Positions 48,505 to 60,556 of a stretch of 64,000 nt of DNA are shown here, in pieces. The number at the start of each line of letters is the position of its first letter. The first letter of the stretch is position 1. Made by a program: the position numbers and the translations under genes. The notes beneath the pieces were generated by a model. The model was not told where the DNA came from. It saw only the letters and a program-made list of their open reading frames with translations, and ran no database searches. Source of the DNA: Trichuris trichiura (taxonomy: Eukaryota; Nematoda; Enoplea; Trichinellida; Trichuridae); the NCBI GenBank assembly GCA_037903355.1, contig JBAJFE010000011.1:2489001-2553000 (forward strand). Reading direction: 5' to 3'.

Positions 48505-51500
48505 TTTTTCCTGAACAGTACCTGAATTTCATTAATTACTTTTTTCGACTAGCGAGCCAAACAATACCGCAATAATGAATGCATAGATAATCGATGTCGT
48601 TCGGAATAAGCGAGTTGATATTTAAAGGGAAAAAGTCTGATTGAAAAATTGATAATTTGAATTACGGTGATTTCCAAACGTGACGCATTCGAGCTAGGCT
48701 GGAGCAACGATTACGAAAAATGATGTAAATGCAACAAATTAAAAGAAAGTCTTGTCTTAAAACAATTGAAGATTTATAAAGTTGTCGGATCGTATAAAAA
48801 CTTCACTTCAACAAATTATAACTGCATTTGGTTGACAGAACTTGTTTAAAGACTCTCACGCCGACTTGCATACTGCTTAGGTCTGCGAAATTCAATACAT
48901 GACTATTCCGTCTATTTCGCACTCTGTGTAAGGACTAACGTAATATTAGTTCTGCCATGCTCATAAATGAATGAAAAAAGACAAACACGAGCTGCTTATT
49001 TCAAGCGGTAAACTTGAACGAACTGAATTTTACCATAGCACTGACAAGCGAACAAGAATGGGTGCAAAGTTTTTGCACTTTCGAAAATTTGCTGCCCCAG
49101 GAAACTCGACGAATTCTTCGCATCAGACGACGATGAATTTCAAGAACGTCGCGGCATTTGGTAAACGCGACTATGCCATAGGGTTCGAACTGATGCAGCA
49201 GTGCTCAATCGGTGAAACGTTGCCTCAACAGCATGCAATGAGATGTAGCGCGCAACGTTGTTCCGACATTTTTCCAAATGGAATCGAAATGTCCAAGCGC
49301 AAAAGAATCTCTACTACCCACTGGTCCTAATTAAAGGTAAGCATAGAGATCACTGCTTTGGGTATATAAATCAGTTGCTAATAGTTTTTACGTTCAAAAA
49401 AAGCTGACAATCTTAACCCCGCGGCTGTCAGTCGTCACGCAGATTTTCTGAGAACTTCGCTCCTTGCGGACGTTGCAACTAGACGGAAGTAACGCCATTT
49501 CCGCGGAAAACATTTTTTGAAATAAATAAAAGTGAAAAAGCGTGCAAAAAAACAATTTCGTCTTCTAGTACTGGCAAGGGATACCGTTTACTTGCACTCA
49601 AAAAACTAAGATTTAAACCAGCACTTTCGGAACTTAGCCGTGCTTTGTTTTCAAAGCTCTTTAGCTTCAGCTCAAGTCCTTCGGCTGCTGAGAGCATTAC
49701 AAGTACTTAAAAGGGTACTTGGGCCGACTTTAATCAACGACGCAGGAAAAGGAAAAATTTCGTGTACGCAGACAAAATAGGCTCTCATGACGGGTCCGGA
49801 ACACCACATTTTCCGTTGCTGCAAGTTTCACTTCGCTTTTCTTTCTATATACTTCATGATTTGGTAAAACTTCCCATGTTTTCAGTTAGGTTCCATTTTC
49901 GATCATACATTATCATCTTTTTCGACGTTAATTCCTTATTCTGCAAAGCTCCAAACCAAAATCCCACCTATAAGTTGGTGGGCACCATTAGCACCTTACC
50001 TTAGCGAATAACAGTCTGAACAGTTAATGATTCCCTTTTTACACCTTAGAAACTTGTAAACCACTGTCTCAATCAATCGTGCTACCGTTTCTTACATAAA
50101 ACGCATCTTTGACATTTCTCATGAAAAATTACTGTGCTTCTTTATAGGACCAGACACTGTAAAGCATGATGAACAACAGCAGAAGCTCTTAATGCCTTTT
50201 TGGATTGCAATGTGCCGTTCAAGAGATGGTGACTTGCCATTGCGCACTACCTGAATCCCTTCTAAAGTGTTTTTCGCATTGTAACATTAGCTTAAACACT
50301 TTGAATGTTTTTTAAACCTGAGCTTTAACGTAATACAGGTTTCAGCAATAGCTGATTCCTTATAGTGCTTTTGGACAATGACCTACAGGAAGCTTTGCTT
50401 CTGCTGTTGCTGAACACCACGCGGAATGCTCAGGCGCCGTACAACCTCGGATCTTATGTAGAAGTACAATAATTTTTCCTGGGAAAAACCGTGGAAACGT
50501 TGTATTAAAGAACTAGCAGCACGATCAACCGAGAGGGAGGGGCTTAGAAGTTTCTGATGCTCAGAAAAAGGACTAATTACGCGGATTGTTGTTTGCTAAG
50601 ATAGGGAACTAATGATCTCCTCCATCAGGTAGACACTTCCTTTGGTTTTCAGCTTAACGGAATGAGAAGATGGCGTCAAAAAGGCTGCAAGGCATGATCA
50701 GAAATGGAGCCTAAGCGAAAACGTAGGAAACTTCATGGAACAATATAAGGAGTGAAACGTGCAACGGAAAACGTCGTGTTTCTCCTTGCTTAAAGTGCTT
50801 TCACGGCCGAAGGATTTGTGCTCACGAGACCTGAAGAAAAGAACAGTTAAGGTCTGTAAGCTCGGCTAGTTTTAGACTTAGTTTTTCCCTGTGCAGATAA
50901 ATGGTTTTACCTGCTATTGTTATGTGATGAAGTAATTTCAACATACCGTTGAAATTGAGTATACTTCCAATATGAAAAACTATTATGCGATAAATGTTGG
51001 TTTTACGTTCAATACAAAATCTTCCGGGCATTTAGCAACTTCTTGAAACATTTAGAGGCTGAAACTTTAAGTAGCTATTTACGTCTTGTCGCTGGGAAAA
51101 AGTTTTCAAATAAGAACCCCGTAGAGTCAAGTGCCACTTTACAACCCTAGTGAATATTCTGAACGCCTGGCAGTCGACCATATACGTTCCCGGTTTCGCA
51201 AGAGAATTATTACCATTAAAGCAAACTGACTGCTATGAAATAAGATGTAATGGGACGTCAGCTTCTGTATTTCTCAGCTTCACGTCTTTTCACACTTTTT
51301 CCACTAGTCACAGATTGCAGCAAAAACGTGACAGCACTTCAACAGTACGAAAAAAATTATTAAATCAGCATGAAACGAACGTTCAATTTCCTATTACAAT
51401 TTTCTATTTGACGTGCGATCAATCTGGAAAGTTGTTTTCATTGTTCCCGCCGACGCGTAACAGGAAGGCAAATTTCTCCACTTCAAAGTAACACTAGTAG

Positions 51501-54190
51501 TGACTTGATCAAGTTGTTCAACAAGTCAACGCTGCTACCTGAACGCTTTACCGCCAAAAGCATACCGGTTTCCAGAACCCGTTGTGCGCACGCGCATTTC
51601 AAAAACTTAACGCGCGGATGTCACATGCACGCGGGAAACGTGGCTTGCATTCCATACTGTCACCGCAAAATCGCCCTGAAGGTCACGAAACCTGAATTTC
51701 AACATTTCTAACGCTCAAACCAACCGTGAGATTACTGTTTTTTCGAACTTCCGTAAGGTAGTCATATTTTCCCTCCGAAGTTTTGAAAACTATAAATAGA
51801 GAATTTAACTAGGTGCAAGATTTCCAAGCAGACGTTGAAAGCTTGGAGTTTGAAACGCTTACGGAACAGGTTCTTTTAATAGCTATCAGTGCGCGAACAT
51901 TGAAAGGGAAACATTAGTTTCAACGTGACAATTGCCCTTCCTCTGACACGAACTCGTCGGAAGTGGTTCAACAGACAACTTCATCTCATTGACTTCCATT
52001 TGTCCATTGGCAACAATGTCTTCATAACGGACTAGGAATTACGAATTATTTGTTTTTATTAAACGTAAGCTCATAGAATTTCGATGCAAACTTAGGCACT
52101 TCCTTAAAATTCGCGCAACAGCAGAAAAGGCAATGTGGACATCTTCATTGTCATTCCGACGGAGAAAAATACCGGGAGCCCAAAGAGGGCAGTTTTAAAA
52201 AAAGATTTTTAACAAATCGAATAAGCATCTGAACAGAGCACTTTTCCATAAACGGAAGAATGACACTACGCTGTGAGAGTGAAGCAACTGAATTCTATTC
52301 ATTAATCGTTTGATATACTGATTACTAGTTGAAAAAGAAGTCATTCAACATTTGGGAAGTCCGATCAAACGTGGCATTATTAAGTGAGGATTTGCAATGC
52401 AAAATTTTGCTAAACAACACGGAGCGTAAATTACAAACTGAATCAATATGATGAACTTTTTTCCTTACGGCTTTATGTCTTGCCTGAAGCAAATGCCCTA
52501 CCAATGGATGGACGAGCAATTATTTAGGAAAATTCAGAACAAATCAATATTTTCCGTGTTAATTGTCTTTTCAACACTATTAGAATATGCCAAGGTGAAG
52601 AAAAGAACAAAAAAGCGCGAGAGTTCGTTAGTCTGCTGACAAGCAAACCCAACTTTAGTGACTTCTATAAGGCCCATAACAGTTAAAAGACAACATCAAG
52701 TATGTTGTATGTTGATAGCTTAAACTGAAAGGATTTTAAAAATGCTGTTGAAGAGTGATCGCTTGAAAATTATTTGAGCCTCCAAGAAAGCGTATAGTGT
52801 AAATCACTTCGCTCTCGTGCAATTAGCATCTGCCCAACCAGATGACGTCAACTTAAATGAACGGCTAGCTAAGAATTCCCTCAGGGACAGGCAAGCATGA
52901 CGAACTTGACTGAGAACAGAGCAACCAATGCAAATTAAAACGTAAAAATAACTCTGACTTGACTCTCTCCAAGCAAGATTAAGGTCAGTGCCTGTAGGCG
53001 ATCATTGCGAGAGAATAATTTTCGCCTCCGTGAAGTTTGAAATAGCTACAAATAAGGCAGAACTACTGGTCGCTACGCAGTCCCAATACGATTCAAAGTG
53101 GCCACTAGCAAAAATAGCGGCCAGTTTTGAAGAGGAATGCGAAAATAACTGCCGGAGATAACCGTTGCGGAAAAGATGACATGATTAGTCATCAAGCGAA
53201 GTAAAACAACGTGTGCACGCTAAGAACAATTTTTCGCGCGCCGAACCAACCGCATCATCACTATGCACCTGTGCGATGAATGACCGACAATTGAAACTAT
53301 TCTTAACGAAAACAAGTGGAGTAAATATTTTTCACTCAACTTCATTCACTACAGTATATTTCCGTCTTAACATTCATTGTCACCTTTGAAACCATTGAGT
53401 TAGCTAAACTTTACTCGTTCAAGGGTATTCTGGAAAACTAAACCCTACGTGCAACTCAGTAAATATTAGGGTGGGCCCAACAAGAACATGTTGACGTTAA
53501 AAGCGAGGCAGCACTAATGCACCCACTTGAAAAGTGATGGTCTTCATGCCTGCAACGAAATCTGGCATAACCTGTATAATTTAAATCATTGTATACAATT
53601 GATCCTGCGTAACCAATCGTACACCCTATTATCAATAGAAATAAACAAGCGGAAACCACGTTTGATGTTACTTAAAAAGCTGAGCATTTAATGGAATTAG
53701 CGCAATGTTACAGGCAATAAATACATTGTTCTCCGCAAAGGCTGCAGCAAAAGCGACCTGCCAAAAGCGGTTGACTACTTGATCTGCTCATTGGCGCGCG
53801 GAACGGCTGAATGGACCCATTTAAATTTTAAAACATTTTCACTTTAACTACATGGCAAAATGAAATGGCTTCGGGCTCAGTTCCCGAGCCGACAATCTAA
53901 CTAAAAATTCGCAAAAAACAAAGGATTCATCACTTTCCAAGCAGCTCTCTGCCGCGTCGATAACACCAAGAGAAAATTAACTAAGTTTCACCGATCACTA
54001 TCTCTAAAGAGGCTTTCTGAAAAACGACCTTTTCAAATCATGAGATTTTAGCGGAGGACCAATTTGCATAAATGATGGCCCTGATGTCCTGATCTCCGTA
54101 AACGAACTAAGAAAATTTTTTACCGACTAATGTCGCTTCCAGGCGGCTCAGGAGGAACGGATTCAACATTATCATTATTATTTTAAAGCT
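48505..54190. other. Intergenic, with weak inverted repeats and one solo foldback arm
   Basis: CAACAGCAGAAGC (50174-50186) and GCTTCTGCTGTTG (50397-50409) form a distant 13-bp inverted pair. At 52493-52545, CCCTACCAATGGATGGACGA then GCAATTATTTAGGAAAATTC matches the outer arm of the foldback family at 16-19 kb without a second arm. The ORF at 48971-49330 shows no recognisable domain. Confidence 0.4.
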
Positions 54191-54194
54191 AATG

Positions 54195-54364
54195 TATATA
54201 AGTTTGGCTTGAAAGCATTTTGTGCCGGCTCCTTCCTTGGTCGCCCATTTAATTCATTTCATACACTTTAGAGCCCTCACGCGTACCCGCGTTCTCTCGT
54301 AACAATAATGAATGGCCCCCAAAAAGGGAAGGAAGTTTCGAAAAACCTTTTCACGTTCCGCAAG
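54195..54364 (+). other. TATA box plus candidate first exon (very tentative)
   Basis: TATATAAG (54195-54202) is followed 110 bp later by an ATG (54312). It opens MAPKKGRKFRKTFSRSA before a GTAGGC donor at 54365. The basic start resembles ribosomal or nucleic-acid-binding proteins, but no continuing exon could be matched, so it may be chance. Confidence 0.15.
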
Positions 54365-54722
54365 GTAGGCGGCGATTCGGTAGAACAAATTCAAAGAGCG
54401 CTGCTACTGCTGCTAGCGGAACGGCATTGCGCATAGAGAATAGCACCTGTTCATTTACCATTGTGCCCATAGTTCGACGAAGAGAAAAGGTAGAACCGGA
54501 AATTTCGAGGGCGTTTAATTAGAAGGGGAATAACAAAGAAGACTGCTTGTCCATTAGCTGCCGTCGCAGCGTGCGTCAGATAACCATTCCGCTTTCTAAG
54601 CAGCAGCCAGGGAAACAAAATTTGAAGACAATTTGGTAAGCCGCTTAGTTAACTAGCGTTTTTTTCTTTCTTCATAATGCTTTTAATCATTTTAAGCAAA
54701 ACTTTATTCCATAGCTGTCACA

Positions 54723-54785
54723 GGACATCCCGCCTCTGATCTCTTCAGCGCGGAAATGCTCAGCCGTAGGCGAGGCGGGATGTTC
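54723..54785. repeat. GC-rich stem-loop
   Basis: GGACATCCCGCCTC (54723-54736) pairs with GAGGCGGGATGTTC (54772-54785) at 13 of 14 positions around a 35-nt loop. The stem is far more GC-rich than its surroundings. It could be a structured RNA, a MITE remnant or a transcription-end hairpin. I cannot tell which. Confidence 0.65.
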
Positions 54786-55499
54786 TATTAGGGTTACTTG
54801 GCGCATTTGCTTCACATGCATTGGCACTGGTTTTGCTTCCTGTAAGACAAGCTACTGCATGAGCTCCATATCCTCATTTTCTTAAGAACTTCGCGCCTGC
54901 GCAAACTGCCATTGTTTTGTTTCCGTTCTCGTGTTGGAGCGACTGAAGCCCACCATCGCATATAATTCTTATATGGTGAGGACGCCGCCAGTCTGCACAT
55001 AGTAAAAAGAGAGTTCGCGAAATTTTCAAAGGGAGATTTTTGCATCATTGATATCAGATGATCTGGACACCCCTTTCAGAAAAGAAAAAAGCACGGTTTC
55101 ATGAAGCTGCTAGGCCAAATATAACCATATGATTTGATACAAACGAATAAGAGTAGAAGCTCAATTTGCACGGCTACACCATCTCGTCAGCAGAGATGAG
55201 TCTTAGACTCGCAAGCAGCTTCATGATGGCCCACAGCGCCAACGTAAGTCAAGGCTGCTGGGCACTAGTTTGCTTCGCTCCTAATAGATTGGGAGACAAT
55301 AGCAGAAGGCCTACACGCATGCCAGTCAGCTAAAAAAACTTAGAGACAAACTCAGTCGAGATCTCTACAGTAAGGCCCAAGTTTCTTTACAAAAAGCGAG
55401 ACCATATGCTGTCAAACCTGCGAGCTGATTTTTGAATGAATGTTGGCGGGAGGTAATGTGTTACCCACCACATTCCTCAAATCCTGTTTTTTCGTTCAC

Positions 55500-57247
55500 T
55501 CAGAAAGCATCTCGCTGGAAAAAAATTCTGAAAACAGCTAATGACATAGACTCAGCCTTTTTCGGTCGAAATCGACCTGTTTCAATAAGGATGGTATCAA
55601 GGATCTGCCGAATAGATTTAAGATCACAAAACAATAATAGTGAACACCTGGTCGATTCATATTTTATCACTTGAATTTGATCTGTAAATGCCGAGAGGAT
55701 TCACTTCCCAAACTTATACAATGCTTGCAATACCAATATATAATAACCACATCATTCAATAGCTAAGTCTATGAGTACCTACGTTATGCGTTTATAAGAA
55801 GCGGCAGAGCTTTCACGTGTGCACATATATCCCTGAAAAGAAGGTGACAATGCTTAATGTTTCTTCCAAAAGCTGAAACATATACGGCCTCTGTAATAAG
55901 ACAACCCTACGGATAAGCGAACTAATGAAGATGACATTATTTCCAGCTAAGCTTTCAGGAAGTGACAAGTCTGGCAGCCGTTGTTGGATACACAAAGCGA
56001 CAGCCGCTAAAACTAACAAACTTGGCTTAACGTAATCAATTAGGGCATTGTTGCGGCTTCCGAATAGACTCGACAAAAAAAGTTTTCAAAATTAGCATTA
56101 AAGATGAAGATGCTCATTATTAAACATGTTGTACAGAAGGTAACCTAAGTTAAGCTTTTGTAATGAGAACAAAAGCTTCCCGGAAAGCTTTTATTAAAAA
56201 AAAGCTTCAGCCTATAGCGGGAACCCAGTTGCCAAAAGTAGCAACAGCCTTTTCTTTTTTCAAGCTCGGCGGTAGGCATAAATTTGCATCGTAAAAAATG
56301 TGATATTAACGTCACAAGAATTGCTTCCGCTTAGGTAGTTTAAACCGGATCGAAGCGTGCAGAAACAAAAATACACTTTTGTAACTTGTCTATCACGGAG
56401 ATCGATTGGAAGCTGCAAGCGTAGATCAAAGCTGGCTCGATAGCGTCGTGCCATCTCTCAGGAATGTGAAGGCACGTTCAATGTAGTCAAGTTAAGACAA
56501 AATTAAGATCATTTATACGTAACAATAAAGACTACGACAACGCTATTCAATATTGCGCGAAGGAATGTCTGCAAGAGTCCAATTTAGAGGCCAAATGTCG
56601 TTAATAACATTCCGCTTGACCTTCACGTGCTCATATGCTATTTTTAAATATGAAAAATAAAATTCCCCCAAACGATGTAATGTAGGACAGACGGAACAGA
56701 GAACGAACAACACCCCGACAGGACCAGTTGAGGATCTACGGTTCTTTTGCTCACTCAAACATGCTCTACAGCTATACTGCTTGCCAGATAGCGCATGTGA
56801 ATAACTAGAAGCTTTACGAATAGTTCGCCACGCTAATGAAAACGATCGGATACGTTATCGCCTCTCAACAACGACTATTATTCAAAGTGAGCGATTAGAC
56901 GGTATGCCTACCTGACATTATCATTTGCCTTATCAAGATACGACGCTGAATAGTCGAGAGAAAATGATTAAAATTGCGGATGTTTTTAAAAGAATAGCAC
57001 CAACTGCATGCTGATAGATAGAAATGTAGGCATGGTCGATAGAGCCGTTAAAAAATTGCTGAGGCTGCCGAAAGAGCAATAGAGGATTAATTGCTTGCGG
57101 CAGAGTTAAAGTGGTGTTGACGTTGAGGAAAACGGCCTTTGCTTCGTTTGTGTCAGCCACGTGCTGCGCGCCGGACAAGAAGTTACCGAAAACGCATTGA
57201 ACCACCAACAGGGGAGCCCTTTTACGAAGACAATTCATTAAATTCAA
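55500..57247 (-). CDS. Possible multi-exon gene, unidentified (fragmentary)
   Basis: I do not recognise a family. Minus-strand open blocks look coding by composition. 57247-56933 starts (from ATG at 57235) with a signal-like MNCLRKRAPLLVVQCVF and has N-glycosylation motifs. 56758-56543 is Leu/Val-rich. The block ending near 56380 reads WHDAIEPALIYACSFQSI. 56062-55813 contains YVKPSLLVLAAVALCIQQ. 55650-55502 contains SIRQILDTILIETGRFRPKK and then a stop, with an acceptor (ACCAG) just upstream. I could not join them into one phase-consistent chain, so they may be parts of one gene, of two, or artefacts. The first block would be transcribed divergently from the transporter at 57556. Confidence 0.25.
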
Positions 57248-57555
57248 TAAACGCAGCCGGCAACGACCAATAATGACAAGACAAGCGCGACTTCTTGACA
57301 GTAACGTGTTTGCGTTTAAGTCTACTTATTATCTGTTCTATTCGCGACAGGGAAAGCGAGTTGCTCACTTAGCGGGAGTTACAGAACGTTCCATGAAAGG
57401 CAGCTGTACGACATTAATTGCATTTTTTTACTTTTATCATTCCTAACGAGAAGTCTTTTCCAACAGAGTTGCAAAAGCGCTGTTCGCCTTTGCTGCGTAT
57501 CACCTACCACCCTTTGGAAGAACGAAGTTTACCATCCGGGGATAGCATCAACACC

Positions 57556-59091
57556 ATGCCGCTGCTTCAAGTGAAGCTACATTTGCTCATCATGGTGAGT
57601 GCCATGGGTCTGGGCGCCCATTTCCAATTCTACAGTAATTCCGTCGTCAACAACGTCGTGGACGACATTAAACCATGGTTCAATCAGTCTTATATTGAAC
57701 ACTACGGAAGCAGCTTAACTCCTGACGGACTGACCTTGCTGTGGTCAATGGCGTCTGCATGCCTCCAGTTTGGCGCTGTAGTCGGAGCTATAATTACTCG
57801 ACCAATGGCGGAGAAACTGGGTCGAAGAGGAGGACTGATCACAACAGGCATCACGTGCGCTGTTGGATCCCTGCTCACCGTGATAGCCAAGTATGTAGAT
57901 GCCTTTGAATTGTTCTTCATAGGTCGCCTACTACTGGGCGTATCGTTGGGTGCCTCGCTGGGATTGGCATCCATGTTCGTTACGGAAACTGCCCCTGTAC
58001 GCTATAGAGGCGCTTGTGGATCTCTGCTACAAATCATGCTTGGTTTGGGCAATCTTCTTTCCCTGATTCTCACGCTTCCGCAGCTGTTTGGAACCGCCCA
58101 GTTATGGCCAGCCGCAATGGCAATTCCTTTGATCACTAGCCTATTGCAAGTGCTAATTACTTTTCAAGGCGAAGAGTCTCCGCGCTTTCTGCTAATGGCC
58201 AAAAAAGACGAAGGGGCAGCGCTAAGATCTCTTCAGTACTACAGAAGAGCCATCAGCGTTGAACCACAAATGGTGCAAATTCGAGGAGAGCTCAACCCAG
58301 TTCAACCGACTCCAGTAAAGGAAAACGGAAATAAAGAGGAAGTTGTAAAGGAGGTGGAAAAGAAAGCAAAAACGTCACTATCTGCCTTGTTCAAATATCC
58401 CTACCTGAGGCCGATGCTACTGGCCATCGTCGTTGCCTTCAGTATACAATTCAGCGGAATAGCTGCCGTACTCGCCTATTCTAAAACTATGTTTGAGAGC
58501 GCCGGTCTCTCAACGAACACAGCCAAATATGGCAGCGTTGGTCTCGGTGTATGCAACACGTTGGCACCTTTTCTCAGTACGGCATTAGTGGAGAAAGCGG
58601 GTAGAAAAATAATCCTTTTGGGCGGGCTGTTATTGTCCACAGTGTCGCTTGCAGTGATGATCGGTTGTTCGGAAGCAGGCAACACGTACGGCATAACGGA
58701 TGCCCTTATTGGAACAATTGTATGCATGTATGGGTTTCAGATCGGTTTTGCCTTATCGTCAAGCATTTTATGGATCGTTGTTGCCGAACTGTTTCCGCAA
58801 AGTTTGCGCTCTCTGGCCGTAACGATAACGTCGTTCAGCTTTTTCGTCTTCCAGTCAATCGTCGTGCTCTGCTATTTGCCTTTCGCTTCCAAAGTTGGCT
58901 TTTCAATCAGCTTTCTGCCTTTCATACTGAGCGGCATTATTTGCGTCGCCATTCTGGGCGTATTTCTGCCGGAAACGAAAGGCAAAAGTATACAGGAAAT
59001 TTCCGCCTACTTTAGCGGTCAAAAGGAAAAGCAAAAGAAGCAGCCGACAAAGCAATCTCTCAGTACGATTGACGAAAATACGCGATTCTAA
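57556..59091 (+). CDS. SLC2/GLUT-type sugar-porter family transporter (intronless)
   Basis: This 511-residue protein is encoded by one exon. ATG at 57556 is chosen because the in-frame extension back to 57418 lacks an ATG and a usual leader; MPLLQVKLHLL matches the family's N-terminus. Twelve hydrophobic segments are expected. Family signatures run in order: NQSY glycosylation site in the first outer loop, EKLGRRGG, ETAPVRYRGACG, EESPRFLL, QFSGIAAV (298-305), N334, VEKAGRK, W406, ELFPQSLRS and FLPETKGKS. A charged central loop (about 255-275) and a Lys/Gln-rich tail face the cytosol. Members move hexoses or polyols down gradients at the plasma membrane. Compared with GLUT1, the glucose-contact positions Q282 and N288 are I297 and A303, and the PGPIPW segment reads SSSILW, so the substrate is uncertain. 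AATAAA lies at 59395. Confidence 0.93.
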   Translation: MPLLQVKLHLLIMVSAMGLGAHFQFYSNSVVNNVVDDIKPWFNQSYIEHYGSSLTPDGLTLLWSMASACLQFGAVVGAIITRPMAEKLGRRGGLITTGITCAVGSLLTVIAKYVDAFELFFIGRLLLGVSLGASLGLASMFVTETAPVRYRGACGSLLQIMLGLGNLLSLILTLPQLFGTAQLWPAAMAIPLITSLLQVLITFQGEESPRFLLMAKKDEGAALRSLQYYRRAISVEPQMVQIRGELNPVQPTPVKENGNKEEVVKEVEKKAKTSLSALFKYPYLRPMLLAIVVAFSIQFSGIAAVLAYSKTMFESAGLSTNTAKYGSVGLGVCNTLAPFLSTALVEKAGRKIILLGGLLLSTVSLAVMIGCSEAGNTYGITDALIGTIVCMYGFQIGFALSSSILWIVVAELFPQSLRSLAVTITSFSFFVFQSIVVLCYLPFASKVGFSISFLPFILSGIICVAILGVFLPETKGKSIQEISAYFSGQKEKQKKQPTKQSLSTIDENTRF

Positions 59092-60412
59092 CTGTCCAAG
59101 CTGTGGACAAATACAACGGCTATTTTTAAAATTGGAATTGATCCCCCCGTTGGAGAAGCTGCTCCCTTGGCACGACGCAATCGATGGGAACAATGGCTTC
59201 TTGGAGCCTATTACAAAAAAACAAAACTGCAATGCCGATGTGATGGGTAGACGGGCTGCTTAGCTAACTGCCATGTTAATTTGTTGAATGCAGGCGAACG
59301 CAACTATCCAACTGAAAAAGGGCCACGACAAATTTTATGCCCACCCGGTGAACTGGAAGAGGGCAACTGCTGATTCCACAGTAAAAGCTGAAAAAATAAA
59401 ATTTTCAAAAAAAAAATCATTTCCTTCAATATTTCTAACGGCCTCCGCAAGCTCTTCCTTATTTAGATACGACGTGGGCTCAATGCTATTACGAATTCTC
59501 TAAACACCAATGCGGTGAGACACCGTCTTTTTACGTATTGCATTTGACAGTCGCGACAATTACAGTCGTCGTTGTCAAGGTTGCGACTACAATTCCCAAA
59601 AAAAAAGCCTAACGAGTCTTGTACATTTCAGCGAAAGTGAAAAGGCAGTAAACATTATCGCGAACAACTATTGGCAGCCAACGTAATGGCAAAAATGGGC
59701 AATTTCGCCGGCCGAAGAGATCTTGTTCTTCAACTATGACGATTGCCTTTTTAGGAAAACCATTCTAACATTCTAAGTCAACACTAACTTTCTTGGAACG
59801 CAGCAAAAGAAAAGTCGAAAAGGACAAAGTATAAAAAGGACAATAAAGGGTCGTAGGCGAAAGATTAAACTTAAAGGCTGAAGCTGAGGAAATAAGTAGG
59901 ACGTCGACCACTGGAAAACGAATCTGAATTTTTCTAAATAAAGCAATAATATCACAAGCAGTCCAGTTCTGTAAAAAACACATGCTACTGACGACAGCGT
60001 ACCAAATGATTGGCGTTTAAGCGAAAAATAACAAACGTATATCAAAGATGAGACGTTTTCGAATAACCTGTTAAGGTGCTTATGGTCAGCCTATCTTGAC
60101 TTATGCTTTTCTCAACCATTACGCTGAAAACACGACTTGAGAGTTCCGAAAAATCTGATTTTTTACTCCTTTACTTTTTTCAATAAATCAGGCATACCTT
60201 AACTTTTTATTGTGAAAAAAATGAACACTTAAAATTAGGTTCGCAAAGAAACTACTTCTGCGTCGGAGTCAACAAAATCATAGGCCAAACGTACTGGTGT
60301 CAACGCAAGCTAAACTGCGGAAATAGCTTAACACGCCTCTAATGCGTCTGTCGAAGGGAAACTTTGTCTTTTGTATTTTCTCTATAAAGTTGTTCATCTG
60401 TTCGTTAATGAC
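59092..60412. other. Transporter 3' flank and intergenic DNA
   Basis: It contains a candidate AATAAA at 59395-59400, 304 bp after the transporter stop. Nothing else is recognised. Confidence 0.4.
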
Positions 60413-60556
60413 AGCTACCGAGGATGTGGTTTCTTCGTACGGGACCGTATGTTTTCATAATGCAAAATTTTATTACGGAATAATTCCCGTTTAATGCCGC
60501 ATTAAACGGGAATTATTCCGTAATAAAGTTTTGCATTATGAAAGCTACTGAGGACG
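60413..60556. mobile_element. Palindromic insertion related to the Penelope-like element ends, with a 14-bp target repeat
   Basis: AGCTACCGAGGATG (60413-60426) and AGCTACTGAGGACG (60543-60556) are direct repeats with 12 of 14 matches flanking 116 bp. The insert contains a palindrome whose 41-bp arms (60456-60496 and 60500-60540) match at 40 positions across a 3-nt spacer. Its left end, TACGGGACCGTAT then TTTCAT and TTACGGAA, matches the left end of the 18-kb Penelope-like element (TACGGGACCGTATAGTTTCA, then TTTTACGGAA). It looks like a minimal derivative in which the two element ends were fused. Confidence 0.7.

Noticed and set aside
49150..49200. GGTTCGAACTG as a tRNA B box
   Set aside because: No A box or acceptor stem could be found upstream at tRNA spacing.
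54723..54785. Histone 3' stem-loop or SECIS element
   Set aside because: The stem and loop do not match either consensus, and no histone or selenoprotein gene is adjacent.
55180..55200. Minus-strand CTGACGA near 55190 as a hammerhead core
   Set aside because: The following sequence has neither a stem II nor a GAAA box at a suitable distance.
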